Origin: Gordonia effusa NBRC 100432
Lineage (GTDB): Bacteria > Actinomycetota > Actinomycetes > Mycobacteriales > Mycobacteriaceae
Reading direction: 5' to 3'
DNA length: 64,000 bases
Assembly (NCBI RefSeq): GCF_000241305.1
Contig: NZ_BAEH01000106.1
Location: 62,001 to 126,000, forward strand
The translations under genes and the position numbers were made by a program. A model generated the notes under the pieces. That model was not told where the DNA came from. It made no database searches and saw only the letters and a list, made by a program, of their open reading frames with translations. Shown here piece by piece: positions 55,827 to 63,978 of this stretch (the first letter of the stretch is position 1; each line of letters begins with the position of its first letter).

Positions 55827-57146
55827 TCAGAACGAATCGAGTTTGGCGTCCAGGTCGTCGAATCGCTCGACGTCGGGCCGTTCGAGGAGGTGTCCACGAA
55901 TCGCGACGAAACGCGGGCCGACGAACGCCCGGAAATCGGCGAGCGGATCGGCGTCGAGAACCACCAGATCGGCGGACTTCCCGACCGCCAATGATCCTGT
56001 CTCACCGTCGATTCCGAGGATTGCCGCATTGGCACCGGTAGCGGCGTGGAATGCCTCGGCGTGGCTGAGCCCGCCGTAGCGAACCACGTAGTCGAGTTCG
56101 CGCCAGGTGTTGTAGTGCGTGACATAGGTCAGCGCCGAATCGGTGCCCATTCCCATCGCGATGCCGTTCTCGTGTGCGCCGTGAATGGCGGCGATGATTC
56201 GATCGAGCACGATCTCCGCGTTGGCGCGGACGATCCGATCGGCACCCGTCTCGGACTCGCTGAGTTTCACCAATGGCAGCGCGGCCATCAACGTCGGGAT
56301 AAGCGCAGACCGGCCATGTAGCGAGCGAGGGTTGTCGTGGAACAAATCGATGATCTCGTTGTCCATTTCACTACCGTGTTCGATGGTGTCGACGCCGGCG
56401 CGAAGGGCGGACCGCACCCCGTCGAGACTCTCCGCATGAGCGGCGACCACGATGCCGGCCTTATGCGCCTCCTCGCAGATCGCCGTCATCTCCTCTTCGG
56501 TCATCTGCGGCCGGCCGGCCTCGCCGATCGCGCGGGCATCGGTTACGCCGCCGGTCGCGGCGATTTTGATGGCATCGACGCCGTTGCGCAGGTTGACGCG
56601 CACATTCTTACGGGCGTCCCAGGGGTTGTCGCTGACGAGCGCGATGGTCGGGGTGCCGTGTCCGCCGCTCACCGCGAGCAATGGTCCCGACGCCAGAATG
56701 CGTGGACCGGGATACTTGCCCGCACCGATCTCGTTGCGGACCGCGACCACCTCATACCCGGCATCGCCAAGACTGCGGATGGTCGTAACACCCGAACGCA
56801 GTTGTGTCAGAACGTTTTTCGTCGCACGACGTTTGACAAACATTCGCCCGATGGGGCTATGGAAGAAGGCGGCGACCGCGGTCTCCGAGTGCTCACTGGT
56901 CAGTATCGCCGGAAGCGGCTTGCCGTCGGAGAATAGGTGCGCGTGTGCGTTGATGAGGCCGGGTGCGGTGAACGTGCCGGTGGCGTCGATCGTTCGATGT
57001 CCGGCTAGGACATCGGTTGTCGCGGCCGGACCAATCGCCGAGATGGCGCCGTCGGGTCCCACGACGATCGTTTGATCGGGCAAGACGGTGCCGGTCGCGT
57101 CGCCGGTGACGACGGTGGTGTGGGTGAGCGCGTATGGCGTTGACAT
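55827..57146 (-). CDS. Metal-dependent amidohydrolase (imidazolonepropionase/prolidase-like)
   Basis: 439 residues from ATG 57146 (AGGAGA upstream). Amidohydrolase-fold metal motifs: GLINAHAHLF, the lysine likely to be carbamylated in DAIKIAATGG, VAAHAES, DTIEHGSEMD and GMGTDSALTY. The surrounding sequence resembles enzymes cleaving N-acyl or X-Pro dipeptides. It is last of a three-gene operon with a ThrE-like exporter and a CapA-like protein. Lack of a signal peptide places it in the cytosol. The substrate is unknown. Confidence 0.87.
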   Translation of the reverse strand: MSTPYALTHTTVVTGDATGTVLPDQTIVVGPDGAISAIGPAATTDVLAGHRTIDATGTFTAPGLINAHAHLFSDGKPLPAILTSEHSETAVAAFFHSPIGRMFVKRRATKNVLTQLRSGVTTIRSLGDAGYEVVAVRNEIGAGKYPGPRILASGPLLAVSGGHGTPTIALVSDNPWDARKNVRVNLRNGVDAIKIAATGGVTDARAIGEAGRPQMTEEEMTAICEEAHKAGIVVAAHAESLDGVRSALRAGVDTIEHGSEMDNEIIDLFHDNPRSLHGRSALIPTLMAALPLVKLSESETGADRIVRANAEIVLDRIIAAIHGAHENGIAMGMGTDSALTYVTHYNTWRELDYVVRYGGLSHAEAFHAATGANAAILGIDGETGSLAVGKSADLVVLDADPLADFRAFVGPRFVAIRGHLLERPDVERFDDLDAKLDSF

Positions 57147-57160
57147 CAGGTTCTCCTGGT

Positions 57161-58408
57161 TCACATGTGGTCCGCTGACGGATGTTTGACGACGAATAGG
57201 GTCTCGGCGATCAGGGCGCCGATCTTTGTGCCGAGGCACAGACTGACGAAAGTTTGGAAGATCATGCCGACCGAGCCGGCGTCCATCGACGCGAGCGCGA
57301 CTAGGCCGACGGTCCCGGGAACCATGAGCAGGAAGGCCGGCTGGAAGGAGACGGTTGCTGGTACCGCGACTGTCATTCGTTCCAGAATTCGGGCGGCGAC
57401 AAAAAGAACCGCCGCAGCGAATCCGGTAGCTACGACGTTGCCGACCAGCACGGTCACGGCAGAAACAACGCTGAAGGTGAGCGTCATCATCACCACGCTG
57501 AGCACGATCAATCGCGTCCCCGCACCGAACGCCAGGCCCACGCCGACCGCGAGTGCCACGACGCCGATCCACGACAGCGGGAACGGCGGCAGCCCCTGCC
57601 ATCCGCCATTACCCGCGAGGCCGGGTATCTCGCCGACGAGCATCGCGGAATCGTGGTCGATATGCAGTCCGGTCACCGCCCCGCCCGCCAGGATGCCAAC
57701 GCTCATGAACCCGAGCATCATCAATCCGTACATCAGCCGGGACGCCCCGGTGACGATGTCGGCGGCGGTGAGTTCGAGTAGCGCGTTGGTGATCAACGCG
57801 CCCGGCACCAGAATGGCGATCGGCGCGCAGACTCCGTAGAGCGGCACCGAATCGAAGTCGAAGATCGACGCCGTCGCACCGACCAGCGCTGTCGCGCCGA
57901 AGGCCGCGACAAATGGTGCCACGGCGTCGCCGTTGCGGGTCCGGCCGAGTATTGATGTCGTGAGGCCAACCAGTCCGCCGACGATGAACGCGACGACGAT
58001 CGACCACCACGGACAGCGGAACACGACGGCCAGGCCACCGGCGACGAGGGCGCTCCCCATCACCCATGAAGCCACCGGCCGCGTCCGGGGCATGCGCCGG
58101 ATGGCCGCGATTCGTTCGGGCACCTGAGCGAGCGCGACGTCGGCCGCAACGGTCTGCTGAACGAGCCGACTGGCGTGTGCCGCCTGTCGAAACGACAGTT
58201 CCTTCCCGGCGGACTGAACGAATGTCGTGTGTCCGGTGTCGCGGTCGGTGACCCACACGGCGATCGGCAATACCGCGAATTCGATGTCCTTTTCGGCTGG
58301 GTGCGTGTTGCGGACCGCTACCAGGTTGTCCCGGACGTCGGTAACCGACATTCCGGCGTCGAGCAAGAGCACACCGAGTTCGCCGAGTCGCCGGTCGTGA
58401 TTGGTCAT
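57161..58408 (-). CDS. ThrE-family threonine/serine exporter-like protein
   Basis: 415 residues from ATG 58408. The N-terminal soluble domain (GELGVLLLDAGMSVTDVRDNL, a ThrE/DUF1212 signature, with QAAHASRLVQQTVAADVALAQ) precedes about ten membrane helices. ThrE of Corynebacterium exports threonine and serine. Overlap with capA (ATGA) and a 14-base gap to the amidohydrolase show co-transcription, so here it may export a product of those enzymes rather than plain threonine. Confidence 0.87.
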   Translation of the reverse strand: MTNHDRRLGELGVLLLDAGMSVTDVRDNLVAVRNTHPAEKDIEFAVLPIAVWVTDRDTGHTTFVQSAGKELSFRQAAHASRLVQQTVAADVALAQVPERIAAIRRMPRTRPVASWVMGSALVAGGLAVVFRCPWWSIVVAFIVGGLVGLTTSILGRTRNGDAVAPFVAAFGATALVGATASIFDFDSVPLYGVCAPIAILVPGALITNALLELTAADIVTGASRLMYGLMMLGFMSVGILAGGAVTGLHIDHDSAMLVGEIPGLAGNGGWQGLPPFPLSWIGVVALAVGVGLAFGAGTRLIVLSVVMMTLTFSVVSAVTVLVGNVVATGFAAAVLFVAARILERMTVAVPATVSFQPAFLLMVPGTVGLVALASMDAGSVGMIFQTFVSLCLGTKIGALIAETLFVVKHPSADHM

Positions 58409-59694
58409 GGGTGGCTCGGCAATACCCTGATCGCCAAGTTCACCAGTCGGCCGATCTCCGCGCGCTCGGATGCTTCGTTCGCTGTCTCGTGCGCGGACAT
58501 GGCGAGTAGATCGTGTATCCGAAAGTCGGTGCAGTTGCCCTTGCGATCGAACCTCGCGCGGCGATAGATCGGCTTCCACGAGACGTCTTTGATTCGGGTC
58601 ACCGGCACGCCACCGTGGTGACCCTTCGCCAAGGTGAAGCGGATGATGTTGCCCAACATGCTGTTTGGCACCGCCCCAACATACGACATCAGATCGCCGT
58701 GCGCGTAGACGATAAGCGAATCCTTGCTGAAACCGGTACGCGGATCTGTGAAGCGATAGCGCTCCATCGGTTGAATCACGTGTGGATGATTACCCAGGAT
58801 CACGTCGATGCCGAGCTCGACGAGTCGATGCCCATTATCGATCACCGTCTGGACGGGGAACGACTCGAATTCCAGACTCCAATGGACACAAGCGACGATC
58901 GCGTCAGCGTTTCGGTGGTGGGCGATATCTACGTGATGTCGCACCATCGACAAATCGGCGTCGGGCAGATTCAGCCGAAGATAGTTGACCAAATAGTCCT
59001 GTCCGGGCGGTATGTCGCGTCCATTAACTGAGAAGGTGTAGGAGAGGAATGCGACGCGGATCCCGCCGACATCGAGTACCGGAATATCGTCCCGCTCGGC
59101 TTTGGTGCGCGCTGTCCCGACATGTCCGCAGTCGTGTTCGTCGAGTACGTCGAGCGTTTCTCGTACTCCGACCACCCCCTGGTCGAGAGCATGATTATTG
59201 GCCGTGGAGAAGAACCCGAAGCCCGCGCCGATCACAATCCGCAATGTCTCCGGCGAGCTGTTGAGCGGAGGTGCGGACAAGATGCTCGATGGCGGGGCGC
59301 CTACTGCTCGTGACGGCGCTACCGGGGTTTCCAAATTGGCTATCGCGATGTCGGCGGCACGAAGGAACTCGTCAACGTCGTCCCACAGGTGCGCTGTGGT
59401 TTCCGGTCGAATGTGTTCGGAAGTGAGGATGTCGCCGGCCGAAGCGATCCGAGCGGAACATTCTTCGACGAAATCACCTGGCAGCGAATAGCGCATATCC
59501 TGAGCGGCGAAATAGTCTTCGATTCCGCTGCCGCGTTCGGCGTTTTCAACCGCGCCGAGGAAGAATTTATGCGCCCACCAGAGTTTTTCGGAAAGGCCCA
59601 TCGTCCCGGCATTACCCTCGATCGATCGTGAGTAGCCCGCACCCGTGACCAGTCCATAGATCCAGCAGATCGTCCGAACCAGTCCGGTCAGCAT
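58405..59694 (-). CDS. CapA-family protein (poly-gamma-glutamate capsule type)
   Basis: 429 residues. The metallophosphatase-like CapA domain shows DIAIANLETPVAP, FFSTANNHALDQGVVG, VACVHWSLEFESF and VILGNHPHVIQPMERY. The N-terminus is hydrophobic (VRTICWIYGLVTGAGYS) but short and no clear cleavable signal is seen. CapA acts in making or exporting poly-gamma-glutamate; many homologues have no capB or capC partner, as here. It is the first gene of the operon and divergent from a TetR gene. Confidence 0.85.
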   Translation of the reverse strand: MLTGLVRTICWIYGLVTGAGYSRSIEGNAGTMGLSEKLWWAHKFFLGAVENAERGSGIEDYFAAQDMRYSLPGDFVEECSARIASAGDILTSEHIRPETTAHLWDDVDEFLRAADIAIANLETPVAPSRAVGAPPSSILSAPPLNSSPETLRIVIGAGFGFFSTANNHALDQGVVGVRETLDVLDEHDCGHVGTARTKAERDDIPVLDVGGIRVAFLSYTFSVNGRDIPPGQDYLVNYLRLNLPDADLSMVRHHVDIAHHRNADAIVACVHWSLEFESFPVQTVIDNGHRLVELGIDVILGNHPHVIQPMERYRFTDPRTGFSKDSLIVYAHGDLMSYVGAVPNSMLGNIIRFTLAKGHHGGVPVTRIKDVSWKPIYRRARFDRKGNCTDFRIHDLLAMSAHETANEASERAEIGRLVNLAIRVLPSHP

Positions 59695-59713
59695 CTCATC
59701 TCCTCGTCACTTG

Positions 59714-59733
59714 ACTGTCACAGCTGTGACAGT
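59714..59733. promoter_or_regulatory. Perfect 20-bp palindrome (operator) upstream of capA
   Basis: ACTGTCACAGCTGTGACAGT is an uninterrupted palindrome 20 bases before the capA start. The size suits a TetR-family dimer and it sits on the capA side of the divergent region. Confidence 0.8.
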
Positions 59734-59775
59734 TGAAAGTGTGATCAGAAGACGTAGGCAAGTCAATGAAATGAC

Positions 59776-59794
59776 GGCAAGTGACACACTTGCC
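59776..59794. promoter_or_regulatory. Second palindrome, TetR side
   Basis: GGCAAGTG and CACTTGCC are perfect eight-base arms around ACA, 17 bases before the TetR start. The sequence differs from the capA-side palindrome, apart from a shared GTGACA piece, so two regulators or two binding modes are possible. Confidence 0.7.
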
Positions 59795-59810
59795 CGGAAT
59801 GTGAGACACG

Positions 59811-60362
59811 ATGACTGATTCGGCCGATCTCAGCGGCATCAATCCCATTGCGGCACGCTCACAGGAGTGGTTGATCAACGCGCTCTTCGCGCTCATGCGC
59901 GAAAAGTCGTATAGCGATATCACCATCACCGATATCGCTACCCGCGCAGAGTTGTCTCGTCGCACCTTCTATCGAAACTTCGCCACCAAAGATGAACTGA
60001 TCGACGCATATTGCCGCAGGCTTGTCGACGACTACGTCCACCGTATGCGAAAAGCGGACTTGACCAAGTCTCGAGACGTCGCGCTGCGCTTCTTCGAATT
60101 TTGGACCGATCACGCCGACTTCCTCGAACTGCTCACATCGAGCGGTTTGAGCAGTTTGCTCCTGCGGAAGTTCAACGAGCACATCGGTGCGATCTTCATT
60201 CGCACTCAGACCCCGAGATTCGATGACGCCGTACATCTGGAATACGCGTTGGCATTCACCGCAGGCGGATACTTCAATGTGTTGTTCGCGTGGCTGCACC
60301 TCGGCAAACGCGAGACGCCGGCGGAGATGGCTGATGCCATCGTCTCACTCCCCGGCAATTAG
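59811..60362 (+). CDS. TetR-family transcriptional regulator
   Basis: 183 residues. The HTH is YSDITITDIATRAELSRRTFYRNFATKDELIDAYCRRL, and the C-terminal part (FTAGGYFNVLFAWLHLGKRETPAEMADAI) matches the TetR_C_7 type of domain. It is divergent from the capA-thrE-amidohydrolase operon with two palindromes in the 116-base gap, so it most likely controls that operon and itself. The ligand is unknown. Confidence 0.88.
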   Translation: MTDSADLSGINPIAARSQEWLINALFALMREKSYSDITITDIATRAELSRRTFYRNFATKDELIDAYCRRLVDDYVHRMRKADLTKSRDVALRFFEFWTDHADFLELLTSSGLSSLLLRKFNEHIGAIFIRTQTPRFDDAVHLEYALAFTAGGYFNVLFAWLHLGKRETPAEMADAIVSLPGN

Positions 60363-60369
60363 TCAGCGC

Positions 60370-61287
60370 TCATTCTGCGCTGGCGATCTCCGGGAATCTG
60401 TTCCGCACATGCGCTTGCAAACGCAGCGCCGCAGCCGACACCGTCGACGACGACATCGCCAGCCCGACACTTCGGGTGAAGTCGCCGCCGGTCAGTTCCA
60501 GTGCCACAACGTCGTCTGCTGCATCGGCGTCGATCGACTGGGGCATGATCGCGATGCCGAGTCCCCGAGCGACCATCGATCGCATCGTCTCGAAATCCGC
60601 GACCTCGACGGTCACTCTCGGCTCGAATCCCGCTGCGGCACACCACCGTAACGTCTCTTGACGCAGGTGATAAGTCGACGGATTAGCGATGAAGTCCTCG
60701 TCGGCAAGGTCGGTGAGCCGTATCCGTTTCCGTCGCGCCAACCGATGATCGCGAGGAACGTGCACGCTTAGTCGCTGGGTTCCCAACGGCGCTGTCGGTA
60801 ATCCAGTTGGCGTCGGAATCACGATGGCCAGGTCGAGTTCACCTTCGCGCAAGCAGCGCACCAGTTCGGCGCCGTGTGCCTGCCGCAGCACCAGACGAAT
60901 TCTCGGCGCGATGTCGTGGAATTCGGCAAGCATCTTCGGAATCAGGTTGGGTCCCAAGCTAAGTGGAAATCCAAACCGAACCAGGCCAGCGTCGGGGTCG
61001 GCGTCGTCGACCGCCGCGCTCAATGCATGATCGATAGCTCGAAGGGGACCGCGAATACTGGCGAGCAGTTCACGACCCGCCGCGGTCAGCACCAGTCGAC
61101 GACCCGCCGGAACGAACAGAGTCACTCCGAGCGTCTTCTCCAGGGCATGCAGTCTGCGACTGATCGATGACTGCGGAAGATCCAACAGCGCTGCCCCACG
61201 AGTGACATGCCCAGTTGTCGCGACCACTTCGAATGCCGCCAACGACGGCATCAGCTCACGAGTATGCATGGCCAGCATTTCATCCAT
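60370..61287 (-). CDS. LysR-family transcriptional regulator
   Basis: 305 residues from ATG 61287; the inner ATG 61269 (MHTRELMPSLAAFE) is an alternative. The N-terminal HTH is LAAFEVVATTGHVTRGAALLDLPQSSISRRLHALEKTLG, and the periplasmic-binding-like effector domain follows (LVRFGFPLSLGPNLIPKML). It is divergent from mqo and probably controls it. The start lies in a CATCCA-TATT-TGGATG dyad (61281-61296), which suggests self-repression. The stop is seven bases from the convergent TetR gene. Confidence 0.88.
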   Translation of the reverse strand: MDEMLAMHTRELMPSLAAFEVVATTGHVTRGAALLDLPQSSISRRLHALEKTLGVTLFVPAGRRLVLTAAGRELLASIRGPLRAIDHALSAAVDDADPDAGLVRFGFPLSLGPNLIPKMLAEFHDIAPRIRLVLRQAHGAELVRCLREGELDLAIVIPTPTGLPTAPLGTQRLSVHVPRDHRLARRKRIRLTDLADEDFIANPSTYHLRQETLRWCAAAGFEPRVTVEVADFETMRSMVARGLGIAIMPQSIDADAADDVVALELTGGDFTRSVGLAMSSSTVSAAALRLQAHVRNRFPEIASAE

Positions 61288-61293
61288 ATTTGG

Positions 61294-61299
61294 ATGATA
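61294..61299 (-). promoter_or_regulatory. -10 hexamer of a predicted leaderless promoter (lysR)
   Basis: TATCAT on the minus strand ends six bases before ATG 61287 and partly overlaps the dyad at 61281-61296. Confidence 0.5.
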
Positions 61300-61376
61300 A
61301 CCATCGAAACATACATTGGACAGATTGATTATTGTCGGCGCAGGATGGTGCCACACGCATCCAGGAAGGCCACACA

Positions 61377-62801
61377 ATGACTACTCGATCCGCTTCGGCC
61401 ACCTACGACGTCGTCTTGATCGGGGGTGGCATCATGTCAACGACGCTGGGAGCGATGCTGAGCACGCTCGCTCCCGATCTACGCATTGTGCTGCTCGAAC
61501 GCGCCGACCGGCTCGCCCAGGAGAGTTCTGGATCGTGGAACAACGCGGGCACCGGCCATTCAGGATTCTGCGAACTCAATTACATGCCCGACCCCGCCGA
61601 CGGCGAGAAGGCACTCGACGTCGCGCGGCAATACCGGATCACCCGCCAGTGGTGGTCATCGCTCGCCGACCGCGGGCTCGTCGACCTCGAAACATTCGTC
61701 CGTTCGACGCCGCATATGAATCTGGTATTCACCCCAGAAGATGTCTCCTACCTTCGGCAGCGCCACGAAACTCTCTCGGCATCAACACTTTTCGATGAGA
61801 TGGAATACAGCGAAGACCCCGATACCATTCGGTCCTGGGCTCCGCTGTCGATCCAGGGGCGCACCGACGGGCCCATCGCCGCAACGCGAGTCGCCGGTGG
61901 CACCGACGTCGACTTCGGGTCGCTCACCCACTCCCTCGCATCGATCATCACCGAGAACGGCGGCGAAGTGCGCACCAGCGCCGAGGTGACCAAGCTGCGA
62001 CGAAGCTCGGGAGGTTGGGTTATCTACGGACGAAATCGGCACGGAGATAAGGGTTTTGAACTTGACGCGCGGTTTGTCTTCGTCGGCGCCGGCGGTCAGG
62101 CTCTACGACTCCTACAGAAGGCCAACGTCGCCGAGGTGCGCGGATACGGGGTCCTGCCGGTGGGCGCCGCATTCCTCCGCTGCACCGATCCTGAGGTCGT
62201 CGGCCGGCACGACGCGAAAGTCTACGGTCAAGCACCGACCGGGGCGCCGCCGATGTCGGTGCCGCACTTGGATAAACGGTTCGTCGGCGGCGAACTGGCA
62301 CTGATGTTCGGTCCGTATGCGACCTTCAGTACCCGTCTCCTCCGTGGCGGCAAGCTGACCGACTTCTTCGCAACGGTCCGTTGGCATAACGCCGTCGGCC
62401 TGGCATGCGCGATAGCTGGAAACTGGCGGTTGGTGAAATACCTTCTAGGGCAACTGCTTTCCTCGCGAACACGACGATTCGCACAGCTCCGCGCGTATTA
62501 CCCCACCGCGAACCCCGACCAGTGGGAACTGATCGGAGCAGGTCAGCGAGCACAGTTGATCCGACGGGTCGGCCGCAATCCCGGTGTGCTGCATACCGGT
62601 ACCGAGTTGGTCGTCGGCGCCGACGGCACTATCGCGGGCCTGCTCGGCGCATCACCGGGCGCGTCGACCGCGGTTCCGATCATGCTGGACCTTCTGCGAC
62701 AATGCTTCCCAGACCGTTGGCACCGGGACTGGCAGGCACAGCTCACCCGCGCGATACCCGACGTAGCATCCGCTGCCGGGCCGAGCGGGTCGCCACGGTA
62801 A
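61377..62801 (+). CDS. mqo: Malate:quinone oxidoreductase
   Basis: 474 residues from ATG 61377 (AGGAAGG upstream). The FAD-binding N-terminus is DVVLIGGGIMSTTLGAML (GxGxxG type), followed by LAQESSGSWNNAGTGHSGFCELNY and the C-terminal GASPGASTAVPIMLDLL typical of Mqo. This peripheral membrane flavoprotein oxidises malate to oxaloacetate and reduces menaquinone, bypassing NAD-malate dehydrogenase. The length is slightly short of the usual 490-500. Its 3' end overlaps the convergent DUF4188 gene by 59 bases. Confidence 0.93.
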   Translation: MTTRSASATYDVVLIGGGIMSTTLGAMLSTLAPDLRIVLLERADRLAQESSGSWNNAGTGHSGFCELNYMPDPADGEKALDVARQYRITRQWWSSLADRGLVDLETFVRSTPHMNLVFTPEDVSYLRQRHETLSASTLFDEMEYSEDPDTIRSWAPLSIQGRTDGPIAATRVAGGTDVDFGSLTHSLASIITENGGEVRTSAEVTKLRRSSGGWVIYGRNRHGDKGFELDARFVFVGAGGQALRLLQKANVAEVRGYGVLPVGAAFLRCTDPEVVGRHDAKVYGQAPTGAPPMSVPHLDKRFVGGELALMFGPYATFSTRLLRGGKLTDFFATVRWHNAVGLACAIAGNWRLVKYLLGQLLSSRTRRFAQLRAYYPTANPDQWELIGAGQRAQLIRRVGRNPGVLHTGTELVVGADGTIAGLLGASPGASTAVPIMLDLLRQCFPDRWHRDWQAQLTRAIPDVASAAGPSGSPR

Positions 62802-63228
62802 TGGGCTCCGACGTCGTCGCGGCGGCCAAACCGGTGACCGGCATTGCGCCATAGATAGATTCAGCATTTCCGGCCGGAACGTCGTAGGTTTCGTGCCAGA
62901 TCCCTACCGCCTCGGGGGCGGCTTTTGCCCTGGCGTAGAAGGCTTTCCACGCGGGCCAATGTCGATGATCGGCGTCGCGTGCGTACTGATAGAGCTCGTC
63001 GACGCTGCGCCAGTACTGGACAACCATCGCGCCGCGCGGCTGTAGCGCGAGCTGGTAGTTCAACAGCCCGCTAGCCGGGTCCTGTTCAAGTTCCCGCAGC
63101 ATTCTCGGCATGGCCGTGAATACCGGGACCCACTGTTTGACTCGAAGTGGATTGTTGATGCGGAATCCGATGAGAAACAGAACCATCGGGTCATCGGACT
63201 TATGTGTCGTGGTCGGTACATTGCCCAT
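62743..63228 (-). CDS. DUF4188-family protein
   Basis: 161 residues from ATG 63228 (GGAGG upstream). The sequence FLIGFRINNPLRVKQWVPVF, QYWRSVDELYQYARDADHRHWPAW and VGIWHETYDVPAGNAESIY is that of the DUF4188 family, a ferredoxin-like-fold relative of the dimeric alpha-beta-barrel monooxygenases and of phenylacetaldoxime dehydratase. No reaction is established. It is divergent from a MerR-type regulator and has a MerR-type promoter, so it is probably induced by that regulator's signal. Confidence 0.82.
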   Translation of the reverse strand: MGNVPTTTHKSDDPMVLFLIGFRINNPLRVKQWVPVFTAMPRMLRELEQDPASGLLNYQLALQPRGAMVVQYWRSVDELYQYARDADHRHWPAWKAFYARAKAAPEAVGIWHETYDVPAGNAESIYGAMPVTGLAAATTSEPITVATRSARQRMLRRVSRG

Positions 63229-63269
63229 GATTGCCTCCGGGAGGGCTGATTGGATAGTACGACTCTCCA

Positions 63270-63299
63270 ATAATGGATAGCGGTAGTATCCAATGTCAA
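63270..63299 (-). promoter_or_regulatory. MerR-type promoter of the DUF4188 gene
   Basis: On the minus strand TTGACA (63299-63294) and CATTAT (63275-63270) are 18 bases apart, longer than the ideal 17. The spacer holds the dyad GGATA/TATCC (63275-63291). MerR proteins bind such a spacer dyad and twist the DNA to activate. Flanking ATTGGATA/TATCCAAT arms (63249-63256, 63287-63294) add further symmetry. Confidence 0.65.
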
Positions 63300-63315
63300 G
63301 CAGATTGGAGATCCA

Positions 63316-63978
63316 GTGCAAATATCCGAGTTGGCCGCAACCACCGGACACACCGTGGCCACCGTCAAGTTCTATCTCCGCACCGGACTACTGCCGCCCG
63401 GCGAACGCACCAGCGCGACGCGCGCCACCTACGACGCCGACCATGTCCAACGATTGCGGCTGATCCGCGCGCTGATCGACGTCGGCGGGCTCAGCTTGGC
63501 GCAGGTACAACAGGTGCTGGAGGTGCTGGGCGGTGAAGACCGTTCTCCGACCGAAGTTCTCGGTGCCGCCTATTTCGCACTGGCCGGTCGCGCGCCAACC
63601 GAGAGCGATGGGCGAGTGCGCAAGGTGCTCGTCGAACTGGGCTGGGCGCCACTGTCCCACGATCCGTATCTCGCACGGCTGGAGGAAGTTGTCATCGCGT
63701 TGGACGATCTCGGCGTGCCAATATCCGACGACGCTTTGCGCACATACGCGCGCGCTGCGATGGATGTCGCGACCGTCGACATCGATCGCGCGGACATCTC
63801 CTCTAACCAGATGACCAACCTCAGCAAAGGTCTGACGACGATGGCCGCGGGAACCATTCTCTACGAACCGATCCTGACCGGACTACGCCGTCTTGCGCAC
63901 GCCGAAATCACGATATCGCGGTATGGACGACCCACACCCGCAGATGACGAGCGCGCACATGACAAGATGGGCGAATGA
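63316..63978 (+). CDS. MerR-family transcriptional regulator
   Basis: 220 residues, GTG start with GGAG upstream. The winged HTH of MerR is QISELAATTGHTVATVKFYLRTGLLPPGERTSATRATYDADHVQRLRLIRAL, then a linker helix (LSLAQVQQVLEVLGGED) and a C-terminal ligand domain of about 130 residues without Cys clusters, so an organic ligand rather than a metal is likely. It is divergent from DUF4188. The stop TGA overlaps the next start (ATGA). Confidence 0.88.
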   Translation: MQISELAATTGHTVATVKFYLRTGLLPPGERTSATRATYDADHVQRLRLIRALIDVGGLSLAQVQQVLEVLGGEDRSPTEVLGAAYFALAGRAPTESDGRVRKVLVELGWAPLSHDPYLARLEEVVIALDDLGVPISDDALRTYARAAMDVATVDIDRADISSNQMTNLSKGLTTMAAGTILYEPILTGLRRLAHAEITISRYGRPTPADDERAHDKMGE

